64,000 nt of DNA from Pyrrhoderma lamaoense. Taxonomy: Eukaryota; Basidiomycota; Agaricomycetes; Hymenochaetales; Hymenochaetaceae. The translations under genes and the position numbers were made by a program. The stretch spans positions 1,860,001 to 1,924,000 of the forward strand of contig NBAZ01000003.1 in the NCBI GenBank assembly GCA_002794735.1, given 5' to 3'. Below are positions 1 to 11,000 of the stretch, one piece after another (position 1 is the first letter of the stretch; each line of letters starts with the position of its first letter). The notes beneath the pieces were generated by a model. The model worked only from the letters and a program-made list of their open reading frames with translations. It was not told the origin of the DNA and searched no databases.

Positions 1-869
1 GACGCTCGATGTGGGGAATCTGCGAAGAATGCGGCGCTATCGAAATGCTAGACTCTTAGAAAATCAGCACAACATTTGGTATCCCAACAAAGTCTCGTTT
101 AGTCTTCCCCTATTCCTTTTTCGCTTTTCACTTCTTGCGCATTCTATCTTTTTTTCTTAACTGTTTCTGTGTTCTAAGCTTTAGCATCTGACTCAACACT
201 CAACATATAAACTAAACTCGACTCCGCCACCAGCAATCAACTACTAGCAGTTTTTCCAGCATTGTTGTAGGTTATATATGTGTATAACCGTCAAGACCAG
301 CTTCGACTTCGACTTCGGGACACAGCTCACAAAGAATCCTCTTCGAGATCGACTTCAGTAATCTCCTCCCTCTCCACCCTTCCCACGTCATCTAGCCTAC
401 CCCTACTCTCTCTCTCTGTACCCTCTCCTCCTCTGCCGTCTGCGACACCCAATCTACTGCTCTCTACTTCCTCTTTGTCCTAATCAACTTACATCCACAG
501 CTGCTGTCGTCCTCTCAAAATGCTTAGTAGTACCCTCCGCATATGTATCATCCTTTTTTACATCATTAATTCGGACTCTAACACCAATTCACCACCATCC
601 GCTATTTACTATTTACCATGTCTTATGCTTCTGTCAAAATTGTTGTCTTGTCTCTCTAATTGTGATTTTTTTGATGCATTTCATATGAATTCATGCGTGA
701 TGTCTCTTCGGCCAATTGGGATCGATCAAAAAGAGTACTAAAGAAATGTTTATCAACCGGTTACGAGTCCATTGAGATTGGTTACATGGAGATATGATAC
801 ATTTGGGCTAGACTAGTTTCATACGACGACAATCAAGCTAAATTCACCTTTTTATTGTTGGATATGTAT
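1..869. other. Intergenic region, no supportable gene
   Basis: The only coding hint is at the extreme left edge. Bases 3-59 read on the plus strand as a short peptide with two cysteines (WGICEECGAIEMLDS) ending in TAG, which could be the tail of a gene starting outside the window. The open frames at 280-483 and 520-741 are Ser/Leu-rich readings of pyrimidine-rich DNA with no recognisable domain, and I do not treat them as genes. Confidence 0.5.
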
Positions 870-2684
870 TTAAGCGTATACGAGTACCTCATAATCCTGA
901 AACAAGACGGAAAAGCTGATGAGAATGCGCAGAGATACGAAACACGTCATGATAATAAAGATCGCATACCTCAACTTTGACCTCTTTGTCACCTACTGTA
1001 ACGTACGCGCCGTCAAGCTTAGGACTTGCTTTACCGGGAAAGAGGCCTGTAGCTCCGCCTCCACCTATGCCAAGTAAGCCGGACTTCTCTTTGGCGTGTG
1101 CTCGAGCAACGAAGAGAGGGGTTCCATCATCTTCGTGTCCGCCTTCTACGGGACGAGCGCCGAGCGATTCGGCGGAGAAGCGCCCGGAAGTGGGTACCCA
1201 GCGGACAGCTCGAGAATCTCCTATAAGAACTTCATAATATTTGACGTGAATAGCTTCGTGACTGTGACCGATGATACAACCGTAGTTAGGTCGGCATTTT
1301 CCAGGTTCTGGTTCCACGAGATACGTTACGTAATCCGTAAGAAGAGAAATAAGTGAAAAAAAAAATAACGATATTAATAATTAAGGACTGGAATGCGAAA
1401 AAAAAAATGAAAGAAGGGATAAGAATTCGCCAGTTTGAATGAAAGGGGGAGGGGGAAGATCAAAAGTAAATAAAGTGAAGTTACTTACGGATGCCGCCCT
1501 GGTTTTGGGTTTAATTTTATTTTGGGGAATGAAATGAAGCGGAAATGAAAAGAGGTGTATGTGAGTATATGCGCTAGAATTTTATACTTCTCCCTCTCCC
1601 ATGTAATTTTTGTGTTTTGGAAAGATTCTAAACTCACGATGTGCGGTGCGCGTCCGACGAACCAAGATTGTCCATCTTCCTCACCTCCAAGAATAAGTGC
1701 ACTCCGGATTTGGGGTTGGTCGATGAAGTCAGAGTATACCCAAGTTACGGGAGCGCGAGGTCCATTTCGCAAGTAATCTTCAGTGCGCTGTCTTGAAGCG
1801 ATCATCCAATTTTGGATCTCCCAAGCTTGAGCTTTCTCCTCTTCACCTTCCTTCTTATGTTTCTCGTGACTGTAGTAGGCACCACCTGCGAGAGCAGTCA
1901 GGCCTAGTGCGAGACCACCGGCAAGCTATTAGAAAGTGAGAGAGGATTGATGAGCTCATATGACTTGTATATGATGCATATAAAGACATGGGAAGGGAAG
2001 TTAAGTATGGATTATAGTATAGTGACATCCATATCTTAAAAGTGACGATGAATATGAAAAAGGTTGATGGGAACCTGTCATGGACTTTGGAAGGGGTTAA
2101 GAGGCGCAATTGTACGAACCAAAGCATCTTTTTTCTTATCGTCAAGATCATACCATTTCTTCCCAGCGTCAGGCTTCTCGACTTGAACGCCATTGTCTGT
2201 GGTGTATCCCTGGGGCGGAGCTTATTCCCAAATAGAGAACGAGATGGCCCAGAAGTAGCGATAAATCGGGAATTGGGCAGATCGTATCGGGGGTTTTCAG
2301 TTGGTTATATATTTAATATTATATAAATATTATATGCCGTCAGTAGAGATATCTTACCTTGAGGGCTATCGTATTTGGGAGGCTCTTGAGGCTGCTGCTG
2401 TACCTGCGGGGGAGCACTATACTGAGGCTGGTATCCGCCACCTCCACCACCATGGGCGGATCCGACGTGTTCCCAGAGAGCGGGTGTAGCACTCGGAGGC
2501 CAATCGGACTGTGATCGGTGCGGTTGAATTATTTTATATTTCTCTCCTGTTAGAATTGATCAGTACGCTCTTCCGATGAAGACCATCAAATAGTCAAGTT
2601 ACACCGCGACGGACCTTCAAATTCGACAATATCACCAGCATTATATTGAACAAAGTCCGGTTGCCACTGTCCGCGTTCAGGCAT
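870..2684 (-). CDS. CBM5/12 chitin-binding module plus DM9-repeat protein
   Basis: Read from ATG at 2684 in about seven exons. Exon 1 (MPERGQWQPDFVQYNAGDIV) joins at 2613 to EKYKIIQPHRSQSDWPPSAT and PALWEHVG. This is the aromatic pattern of a CBM5/12 chitin-binding module (W-Y..GD.V...Y.....H.S...W.P...P.LWE). A Gly/Gln/Pro-rich linker, a WYDLDDKKKDA segment and a glycine-zipper-like hydrophobic stretch (LAGGLALGLTALAGGAYYS) follow. The C-terminal half is a DM9 (DUF3421) region: WFVGRAPHIGGIQPGKCRP, then NYGCIIGHSHEAI, and a terminal exon DYEVLVYA ending at TAA 870-872. DM9 domains bind sugars, often mannose, in other organisms; a role on cell-wall chitin or glycans is inference. No signal peptide is visible. 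Confidence 0.8.
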
Positions 2685-3844
2685 ACTTTTGATTTTAGAG
2701 AATACGAAGGAATACAATGAATGGGAGCAGGAATTGGGGTGAGGACCTTACAGCGATGCACTCGATAGGTTTATATATTCCTACGCAGTCGGCAACCCCA
2801 CCGTATCACGCTATTTGGGCATGAGCTTAGTACCTTATGTGAAAGGGTTCGTCACTAGTATGTGATTTCACTAGATCTCTTGGATTATTTACTTCTTGCT
2901 TAGAAAGTGTGTTCGTGTTTATTATTATCCGAGGATATCATAGTGTTATTAATGTTCAACGTTCTACATGAGGCAGTACTTGATAATATCACTACTAATA
3001 TGTTGATGTAACTTTCTTTTATCGATCTCACCGAGAGCCTGCTTGAAGGAGTTCTGGTTATGCCGGACACCTTCTAAGTAATGCCAAGTTGCATTCTCTC
3101 GGCTTGGATGGTTGGTCAGCACGGTGAGCTCTACGTTGAGGGTGATGCATCTGATCAGTTTAGTGGAACATGTTGTACTGGGTGTAGCCGCCCTGTCGGC
3201 TACTTCTAGGAGCCTCTCAGAGTATATTTTAAGAGTAAGGTGTCCAACAACGTTGTTCTTCATCATACAATCAATCTTTGATAATGCGATGAACGGATAG
3301 CTTACACAATTAGAGTCATTACCCTTTTTCGGTGCCATTGTGCTGATGATAAACTACAGGTCACGTATGTTGATGAAAGGAAAGAAAAAAAAAGGGGGGG
3401 GGAGGGGAAGGTTCAGATTGTTGCACTCTACCAATGTATTTCTTTACCCACCAGAAAAAGGGACAGAGTCAATCTAAAAAATGGAGAGGGAGAGAGCCTG
3501 CCTGTGCTAAGAGAATTAGTTTAAAAGAATGATAATATTAAAAATACGATATTGAAATCAATTCTAGCCATTTAAAGCATTTTTATATGAGAAAATCTGC
3601 ACGTGCAGATGGAAGCTGAATATTCGCGTGCCATACTTGTCTACCCATCTTCATCCTTTCTCTTTTACCACTCTCGACGTTGTCCTTCATCCGTCACTCT
3701 GTTGACGCCCTTTTCGCGTCAGTGTCGCCCTCGACACCCTTATACTCATAATTCTTCCTCTTTCGTGTCTTCGGACTAACTTTTCCCTTTCAAAGTTACG
3801 CGTTTAGGCCATCACGTTAAGCTTCTCTTTGTTCTTTACACAGT
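2685..3844. other. Intergenic region and upstream region of the HMG-box gene
   Basis: Apart from the weak minus-strand ORF described separately, nothing coding is visible. The stretch 3380-3410 carries poly-A/poly-G runs. The 200 bp before 3845 are pyrimidine-rich (TTTC, CTTC), as is common just upstream of fungal start codons. Confidence 0.5.
2964..3338 (-). CDS. Unrecognised small ORF, 124 aa
   Basis: A single uninterrupted frame from MAPKKGNDSNCVSYPF to KYCLM. I do not recognise any domain; there is no signal peptide, membrane segment or low-complexity bias. It lies between the promoters of the DM9 gene and the HMG-box gene. A 375-base open frame can occur by chance here, so it is listed only as a candidate. 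Confidence 0.25.
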   Translation of the reverse strand: MAPKKGNDSNCVSYPFIALSKIDCMMKNNVVGHLTLKIYSERLLEVADRAATPSTTCSTKLIRCITLNVELTVLTNHPSRENATWHYLEGVRHNQNSFKQALGEIDKRKLHQHISSDIIKYCLM

Positions 3845-5549
3845 ATGCCCGGACCTGAACGAGTACGCCGCGGGAACAAAACTGCTCGTCACGTATCAGT
3901 CCCTCAAATTATCATCGACGCAGCAAAAAACAGTCCTACATATACAATTCCTGACATTAAGAAACCTCCCCGTCCTCAGAACGCTTGGATCCTCTATCGA
4001 GCTTGGGCGCTTCCCATACTTCTCGAAAGACGCCCTGACCTCAAAGGAAAACCTCAATCTATGCTCTCGAAAATCCTTGGACAGCAATGGGCGGATGAGA
4101 CACAGGAAATCCGCTCGCGTTTTGAGAATGAAGCAAATTACACGAAGGAGCAGCACGCATTACGTTATCCGGGGTACATTTTCAGACCACAGAAAAAGGA
4201 AGAAAAGGAACGCGAACGGGCTTTGTACAAGCAAAGGAAGGCTCATGAAAAGGAGGCAGAGAAATTGAGAAAGGAGATCGCAAAGACTATGATTTCGCGT
4301 AATCATGTAACGACATACTTTAGCGAATCAGCCTTTTCTAGTGGTACCATATTTAAAACTATGGAATCCATCCCGACGCAAGTCTTTTCTCCTTCATCAT
4401 CTAGGATAGAGCTCGGGCCAAGCCCACCTATGTCTCTTTGCCCCTCTCTGTGTACGAGTCCTGCGTCGAGTAGTGATGGCTCCTTAGAAGACGTTCCTGT
4501 GTATCCTACCCCACTTACTTTCGTTTTCACAAAGGAAAATATGGCTCCACCTATTCCAACTCCTTCCACCTCTTCTAGTACTCTTCAATCTGAGGGCACA
4601 TCGTCGTTGAACTCCAATCAGTTGGCCATTTCTAGTTCCAATGTTCCTCAACAACAGGTTGAAAACCCTGCTACCGTACCTATCCCCCAGATCTACAATA
4701 TTCTACGCAAAACGTCCCGCAAAATGCAAATGATCCTGTTGCCGAATATTTCTCATTAGAGATCCCCGCTCCCACTATTGGCGTTCGTTTCTCCTATATT
4801 CGTTCTCTTATAATTATTGTCCCTAACTTCTTGTTTAGTCCTTCGATGCTCAAGATGAGACCATCCAAACTGTCGCTGCATTCACTGATAATGGCCCTTC
4901 TTCCGGAGGATATCTCGGCCTTGGTAATACACCTGGTAATCCTGTAGATATATTCCCGGGCTTTCATTCCAAACCTGTCACCTCCTTTGCGAGTACTTCC
5001 ATGATACAGCAACCGGCAGCTCAGCATATTCCCGGACTGGATACCCATCATGTTGAGATGAATATGTCTGTTCCTCTTGTCAGCAACATTGATCATCTGA
5101 CTCCATTCACTAACAACGTTGTTGCCTTATCATCATCGACGATGAAGAATGTCAACACTGTAAATGGCCTACCAAGCCCGCCAGATTCAACGACTTCTAT
5201 CTCGCCCACAGAGGGTGTATATAACAATTTTGGAGTTACATTCGGCGGCCCTAGCCAAATCAGTACAGGGCCTTCTGGCACACTCGGGTTGGATATAAAT
5301 CCATTAGGCTGTCCTTGGGATTATGGATTTGATAATTTTGCATACAACACTACGATGGGTTTCGGGGACAGCTTACTACTTCTCGATGATGAGTCTGCTG
5401 GGACATCCTCTAATGTACCTCAGCCGATTACCCCCATCTCAGCTGGTCCTTGGTCTGGTCCTGGGAATTACGTCGGGCAATCCTCAGTGAGCCCACATGC
5501 ACCCAACAATAACAACGTTATAAGGGGACAGGAAACTTTTTGGTACTAG
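3845..5549 (+). CDS. HMG-box transcription factor (MAT/Ste11-type HMG)
   Basis: Starts MPGPERVRRGNKTARH. The HMG box lies at about residues 40-115: PPRPQNAWILYRAWALPILL, then LSKILGQQWADETQEIRSRF and YTKEQHALRYPGYIFRPQ. The proline-rich start, Asn-Ala-Trp-Ile-Leu-Tyr core and Tyr-Pro-x-Tyr end are typical of sequence-specific fungal HMG factors. A Lys/Glu-rich helix follows, then a Ser/Pro/Thr-rich region. One intron of 56 nt (4783-4838, donor GTTCGT) joins the LEIPAPTIG exon to SFDAQDETIQTV. The frame slips by one base at the CCCCC run 4684-4688; adding one C restores an uninterrupted frame into QYSTQNVPQNANDPV. Ends FWY-stop. A role in mating or fruiting regulation is family-based inference; target genes are unknown. 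Confidence 0.82.
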
Positions 5550-6719
5550 CTTTTCTGTGACGTCCCGGTGACTTCACAAATGGAAGTTTTACTATCTGTG
5601 ACCATGATGTGTATTCAGGACTTGCAGTATCACCCCAAGGATACCAAATTTATCCTTTTTTGGACGTCGGGTATTGGACTTTATACACTTCACTACCTTC
5701 ATGATCATGATTTATAATTCATCTACTTCTCTTTTCTGTTTTTTTTTCACAATCTTGTGTTTAATTGCTTCTACCCCTTGTCATTCGCATTGCTTTTCTT
5801 TTGCTTTTTAGATCGCCTTTTTGTTCTTTCTGCTTTCCGCTTTGCTCTGTGCAAATATCCGTATTCTGGTCACTTTCTTCTAGTCTTTTCGCCTCGTATT
5901 TCTGACGCTCCGTCTCAACCTGAATATCAACTTCTTGGGCAATCCAAATGTAGTGTACTATGGCACAACTATTGTGATCCAGCCGCTATCGTGGAAATCA
6001 GCTTTCTTCTGCTATCGTCGTCCTATGCTATCGTTTTTTTCCCATTTATTACTCTGGTACTACTATATCACATTTTCTTAACTCTGATCTCCCCTCTCCT
6101 CCCCCTTTCTTCTTTTTTAATCCCTTTGCAATACTGACTTTGGTTCCGAAATACTAAATCTTTGTTTCATAGCACATCTATTTTTTCATATCAGGTTCGA
6201 TTTTCTTGTTATTATATTTTACTCTCCCTCTCTTTCTCCTCTACCCTCTTCTTTCTCTTCCTCTTTTTCTCACTCCCCTTCACCTTATATGCCCTATGCT
6301 TGTCTCTCCTAGTCTTTCTCAGTCCTTCCGTTTATCATCATCGAAAACTGTGCTTTCGCTTGTGTAAGAGCATAGCCTCGTATTTTGTTCGTCTAAAAGA
6401 ATTCAATACTTACTCTGTTTTTTTATATATCTTCCTGTGTGTAAATATATAATGAGCTCAAATTTCCAAAATGATTGTGAGAGTGATATCTAAGAAGAAG
6501 AGGGGGAATTGAATTACTTCCGAGATAACCCGGAACCGGTAACTATGCCGTCCTCACGATCCGCAGCCCTTGTACGGTACATTGCGAGCTGGTATATATA
6601 TTTCATAAAGAATTCACAACAGGGGACACGATCAATTTTCGCCTTTTGTATCAAAGCAATCATATCCTAAGGCTCATAAGACTGTAAATCAAGTCTAAAT
6701 ACACGTATAACACGAGAAT
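5550..6719. other. Pyrimidine-rich downstream region of the HMG gene and upstream region of the copper transporter
   Basis: About 900 bases (5700-6450) are strongly T/C-rich, giving spurious Phe/Leu/Ser-rich open frames at 5757-6137 and 6162-6452. These look like membrane proteins only because TTT/CTT/TTC codons encode hydrophobic residues. I see no real gene. Confidence 0.6.
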
Positions 6720-7749
6720 ATGGATCATAGTATGCCTGGTATGGACCATGGTGACCACGGTGGACATGATGGCATGGACATGGGCGGGAAATGTTCAATG
6801 AATATGCTATGGTCTGTAATGGATTCCTCGAACGGCTGGATACGCTAATGAGAGTGCGATATGACATTTAAAAAAAAAACAGGAACACACAGATTATTGA
6901 TACTTGTATTGTGTTTCCTCAATGGCAGTGAGTGTCGTTCTAGTCATCATTCCAAAGTTCAATGCATTTGATCCTCATCAACACCCCTAAACTTCCAATA
7001 ATATAACATTCAAAACAACCAACGTTTCAATACAAACGAATGAACAAACAAATGATTGTCACACTCTTAGTATACGTTCAAATACCGGTTTCTTCATCTC
7101 TTCCTCGCAATTGTCGCTCTCGGAGTCTTCTACGAATGGTTACGCGCATCAGCACGTAGCTTCGACCGACGAGTTGCTCTCAAGTTTGTAGATGGGAAAG
7201 GAAAAGGTCGGGTGAGTCACCTCCACCATCATCATCCTCCCGATCAAGATGCCATAACCTCCCGATCTTCTTTCTCATCTCCTCCAAACGGAGGAGAGAA
7301 GAAGAAGAAGGGGGTGACGGCGAGCTTGCGGACGAGAGCACAACGTTGTTGACTGGACAATCTATTTTTATAAGACTTCAAGCGTGTACGTATTATACGT
7401 GATTCTCTTTCTCCTCTTTCTCTCTTGATGCTTATCTATCTTTCGGCCTGGTTGAAACAGATTTCGCGTCCCCCACTTTGAACGTGCCCTCAGAGCACTC
7501 CTTTATGGCGCTAGTGTCTTCTTATCTTTCTTCCTTATGCTTGTCTTCATGACATACAACGTAAGCTTCAGTACCAATAACTTTAGCAATGTCTACACAC
7601 GTTTAACCATGTTTATTTAACCTCCGGTATAGGCATATCTCATCATCGCCGTTGTCCTTGGAGCTTCTCTTGGGCATTATTACCTCGGAAGTGAAATGAA
7701 TATTGACAGTGCATTATTCGGCGAGGACAAAGGAATGGCATGTCATTAA
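6720..7749 (+). CDS. Ctr-family copper transporter
   Basis: Exon 1 encodes a Met/His-rich N-terminus, MDHSMPGMDHGDHGGHDGMD, the extracellular copper-binding segment of Ctr proteins. Splicing gives KCSMNMLW then NTQIIDTCIVFPQWH. TM1 reads LAIVALGVFYEWLRA. A loop with SHLHHHHPPDQD follows, then ALLYGASVFLSFFLMLVFMTYN, containing the Ctr pore motif MxxxM (MLVFM), and the last exon AYLIIAVVLGASLGHYYLG with the GxxxG-type helix 3. The protein imports Cu(I) as a trimer in the plasma or vacuolar membrane. Two frame slips lie within exon 3: about 7091-7105, between RSNTGFFIS and FLAIVAL, and the GGGGG run 7310-7314. Adding one base at each gives a continuous protein. Ends TAA 7747-7749. Confidence 0.85.
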
Positions 7750-8097
7750 CCAGACACCGGTATACTTGTAACAATCTTTTGTGGACAACCTCATCCTTAC
7801 GTCAATTTATCTCTTTCTCTGGGATTTCTTCTTGGTGTAATCATACGTATATACTTGCTTTCATGTACCGACTGGTTTGCTAGTGATGTGTTTTTATGTA
7901 TTGGACTTTGAAAACACTAAACCAAGTTTATAAACTATAATACGTGCTAGGACTAATTATAGAGATCATTCAAGAAAGAATTATGTTCACGAGCAATCAG
8001 AATATTCAAAGATTAAAAAAACAATACTGAGAATCACATCCTTTTTTGTCCTTCAAAAAGGTTAAAAGATATGTCCTAAACCAATTTAAATTTCCAG
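7750..8097. other. Convergent 3' intergenic gap
   Basis: About 350 bases between the stop codons of the copper transporter (+) and the SNF2 gene (-). No open frame or RNA gene is seen; presumably it holds both 3' untranslated regions. Confidence 0.5.
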
Positions 8098-11000
8098 TTA
8101 TCTCTGACTCGCTTGACGCTGTCGGATACCAAACAATTCTATCAAATCTTTACAACGTGTCAGACCGCCTATCCAATGTATCAAGGGTGATTTGATCTCA
8201 CCATTCATTCGTGCCTCTCTTTTCTGTCTTGTTGTTTCTGCATTCTTAATTCCAGAAAATGCCTGCATTCAAGATATGTGAATATAGACACGAACAGATA
8301 CGGGCGCAATGGAAATTACTGACCTCACTGATCAGGCGCTTCTTCCTCTCTTGGATCTCAAGCACTTTAGATTCCACCGTATTCTCCGCGATTAATTGAT
8401 ATACATGAACTCTCTTTGTTTGCCCGATACTGCATACAATATATGAGTAAAACAAGTTTGCTTCGGATTATTTATGAGCTCACCGGTTACACCTATCGAT
8501 AGCCTGACTTTCAATACCCTCTTGCCACCATCTATTTGAGATAATTCAGTAACAATATTTTCATGATAACGAAAATCAAACATACGGTCCATTCTGCATG
8601 TTCATAGTTAGTTAGTAATGAAGATGCCTAGGTGACAAGAATTAACTTACAGATACACATTATTTGCAACAGTAAGGTTCAGGCCAAGAGCACCGGCTTT
8701 CAATGAGATCAACATGACCCTAGGGTTTGCATCGTCACCAAAAGATAGTCCGCCATACATTGATTTTGCTTTTCCCTTTCCCTTTCTGTCCTGACCTGCC
8801 TTTTTGACCCATTCCAACGGTTTCAGACTGAACATATCATCGTCCGAATCACCAATATGATGAATTTCGTCTTTATCTTTATCCTCGTCATCGGTACCAA
8901 AGTCTGAGTCCGCTATATCAGCGATTTTCCTGGTTCGAGCGCGAGTCGCACTACGCTGAACAATATCTGGCTCGGGTTGAGAAGCAGGCTGCGAAGACTG
9001 CGGTGGACTAGGTGACCTAGAAGACATATTATCGGACAAGGGAACACGGAACTGCTCAATAGCTTCCTGGCGATCTTTGGCGGACATTTTCCCTGTGAAG
9101 CGGACGTATGAAATTCTATCTAAGTGTTAGAATAGGAGTATTCATCTCAGATCTCGTGAGCACGCACCCTTCCTCATCAAATGCTTCAGCAATCTATAAT
9201 TAGTGTTAGAGGTGAGTCTTTCAATCAACACTTGAGAATAAAAGGAAACGGACCTTATCTAAGAAGGATGTAAACTGAGAGAATATCAAAGACTTTTCCG
9301 TTGGAGGCGTGAGTTTCAGCAAGCGAATCAACTGATCAACTTTGGCAGAAGATCCTTCATAGACTTCCCCGCCATCGTCATCATCATCAGGGAAATGCTG
9401 TGTTGATTGTGTTGGAGGGGCAGGTTCTACCAAATCAGCCATAGATATCTCTCTCCTATCCTAAAGCGCAACGATATATGTTATCTGGATTTTGAGGCCC
9501 CAATCAAGCGTGATACGTACCATAGGGCATTTTGGATTCCGTATGATGATTTCTTGAATACTACAAACCATGATTCAGTAGGTACCTTCGAAAACACAAT
9601 GGATCATACCAGGCGAGACAGAACGCATGGGCACAACCAGTAATTCTAGGATTTTCGAGTGTGCAAAAACAGATGGGACATTCCTGTTCGATGGTGAATT
9701 CTTCGTCTATTGGGAAGATGTAGAGATATTGCCCACCTCACTATCTTCTATCGCCTTCGCAAGAATTGCTTGCAATTTCACCTTTAAGTTGGGTGTGACT
9801 TTAACCAGAGCTCCTGGTTTATCAAAAACGTCATCGTTAATGGAGTTCTGTAGATCTTCGAGATAATTTGATGGGATGAGTCCCGGATGTAGAACTACTT
9901 GACGAAGGCGCGTGAGCATGCTGAGGATATTAGTAGGAACCTGTATAATATTTTGTAATAAAATAAAATAAAATTAAGTATGATTCCATAGAGAGTTCGT
10001 AAGATTCCTACAGTCACAGTGCCTACTGCATCCAGGAGGGCTTGAAACTTCTGTTTAGATGCTTCTTCAATATTGTCATATAGTTCCTGTTTGTAAGTAT
10101 GAAAAAAGTAAGAGGCGATTCAAGGGTTGGATGACAATAGATATACTCTTGTTGCAGGATCAAGTGTTACTGGTATAGTGATCATTTCAACCTAGATTTA
10201 CATTGGTATAAGAATAGGAGTATGAATAACATGCCAACTCACTCCTGGTAACGGTACCAAGGGGTTCCCGTTGCTATCTTGCATCTGTATGGCGGTCAAG
10301 GAATTACTATAGAAAATGGAATATAATTCAATGACAAACCTCTTTTGTTCGGCGAATACAAATTTGTGACATAACCGCCTGAACGAGTAGAGCATTAGGC
10401 ACCATTTTTGTGAAAAAAGTGATGTTTATCGTGCTTACCCTCAGAAGTTGATATCCTTCCGGAGATCCAGCTTTCAGAGGACGCAAAACCAGACGTTTAA
10501 AATAGTCTTCTTGATCAAGAGGTTTGCAAACGCGAAGGAAAGTTAACAAGGATCCCAGGTCCTATGTAAGGGCGAAATTGTTAGTATACAAGATTAATCT
10601 TGGTACAAGAAACTAACTCTCGGAGAATTGATCTAGAGTTTTAGCAAGGATCAGTATGTAACCGTAGATTGTTCCACTGCTAAGACATACAATCGGTGTC
10701 CCAGAGAGTACCCATCGACGTTCAGCTTCTAGTGTACAAACAGCTTGTGCCATTTTTGTCCTTGGGTTTCGAATATTGTGCCCTTCATCTAAAATCACTC
10801 GCTTATCACGCAAAGCAATTACAAGCTGATAGCTAAGTGTCCAGGTCAAACGACATGCCTACCTTCCATTTCACATTAAAGAGACCTTGTGATCCTGAAG
10901 TAGTCTTCCTCTTCTTTTTTGGCGGTTCGAGTCTCTTGTCGAAATCTCCATATTCCTTTGTTACTACCTGATACGTAGTAATCACAACATCATATTTTCT

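Noticed and set aside
4635..4690. Possible 56-nt intron in the HMG gene (donor GTTCCA)
   Set aside because: It would also fix the frame, but a single missing C in the CCCCC run gives an uninterrupted protein and matches the error pattern seen in other genes.
6162..6452. Hydrophobic plus-strand ORFs (also 5757-6137) resembling membrane proteins
   Set aside because: They come from T/C-rich DNA, which encodes Phe/Leu/Ser by composition; no conserved pattern and no introns.
8392..8592. Separate small protein MDRMFDFRYHENIV...
   Set aside because: It is the SNF2 motif VI exon read through an intron in the wrong frame.
10915..10935. GGTTCGAGTCTC resembling a tRNA T-arm
   Set aside because: No cloverleaf around it; it lies inside the SNF2 coding exon.
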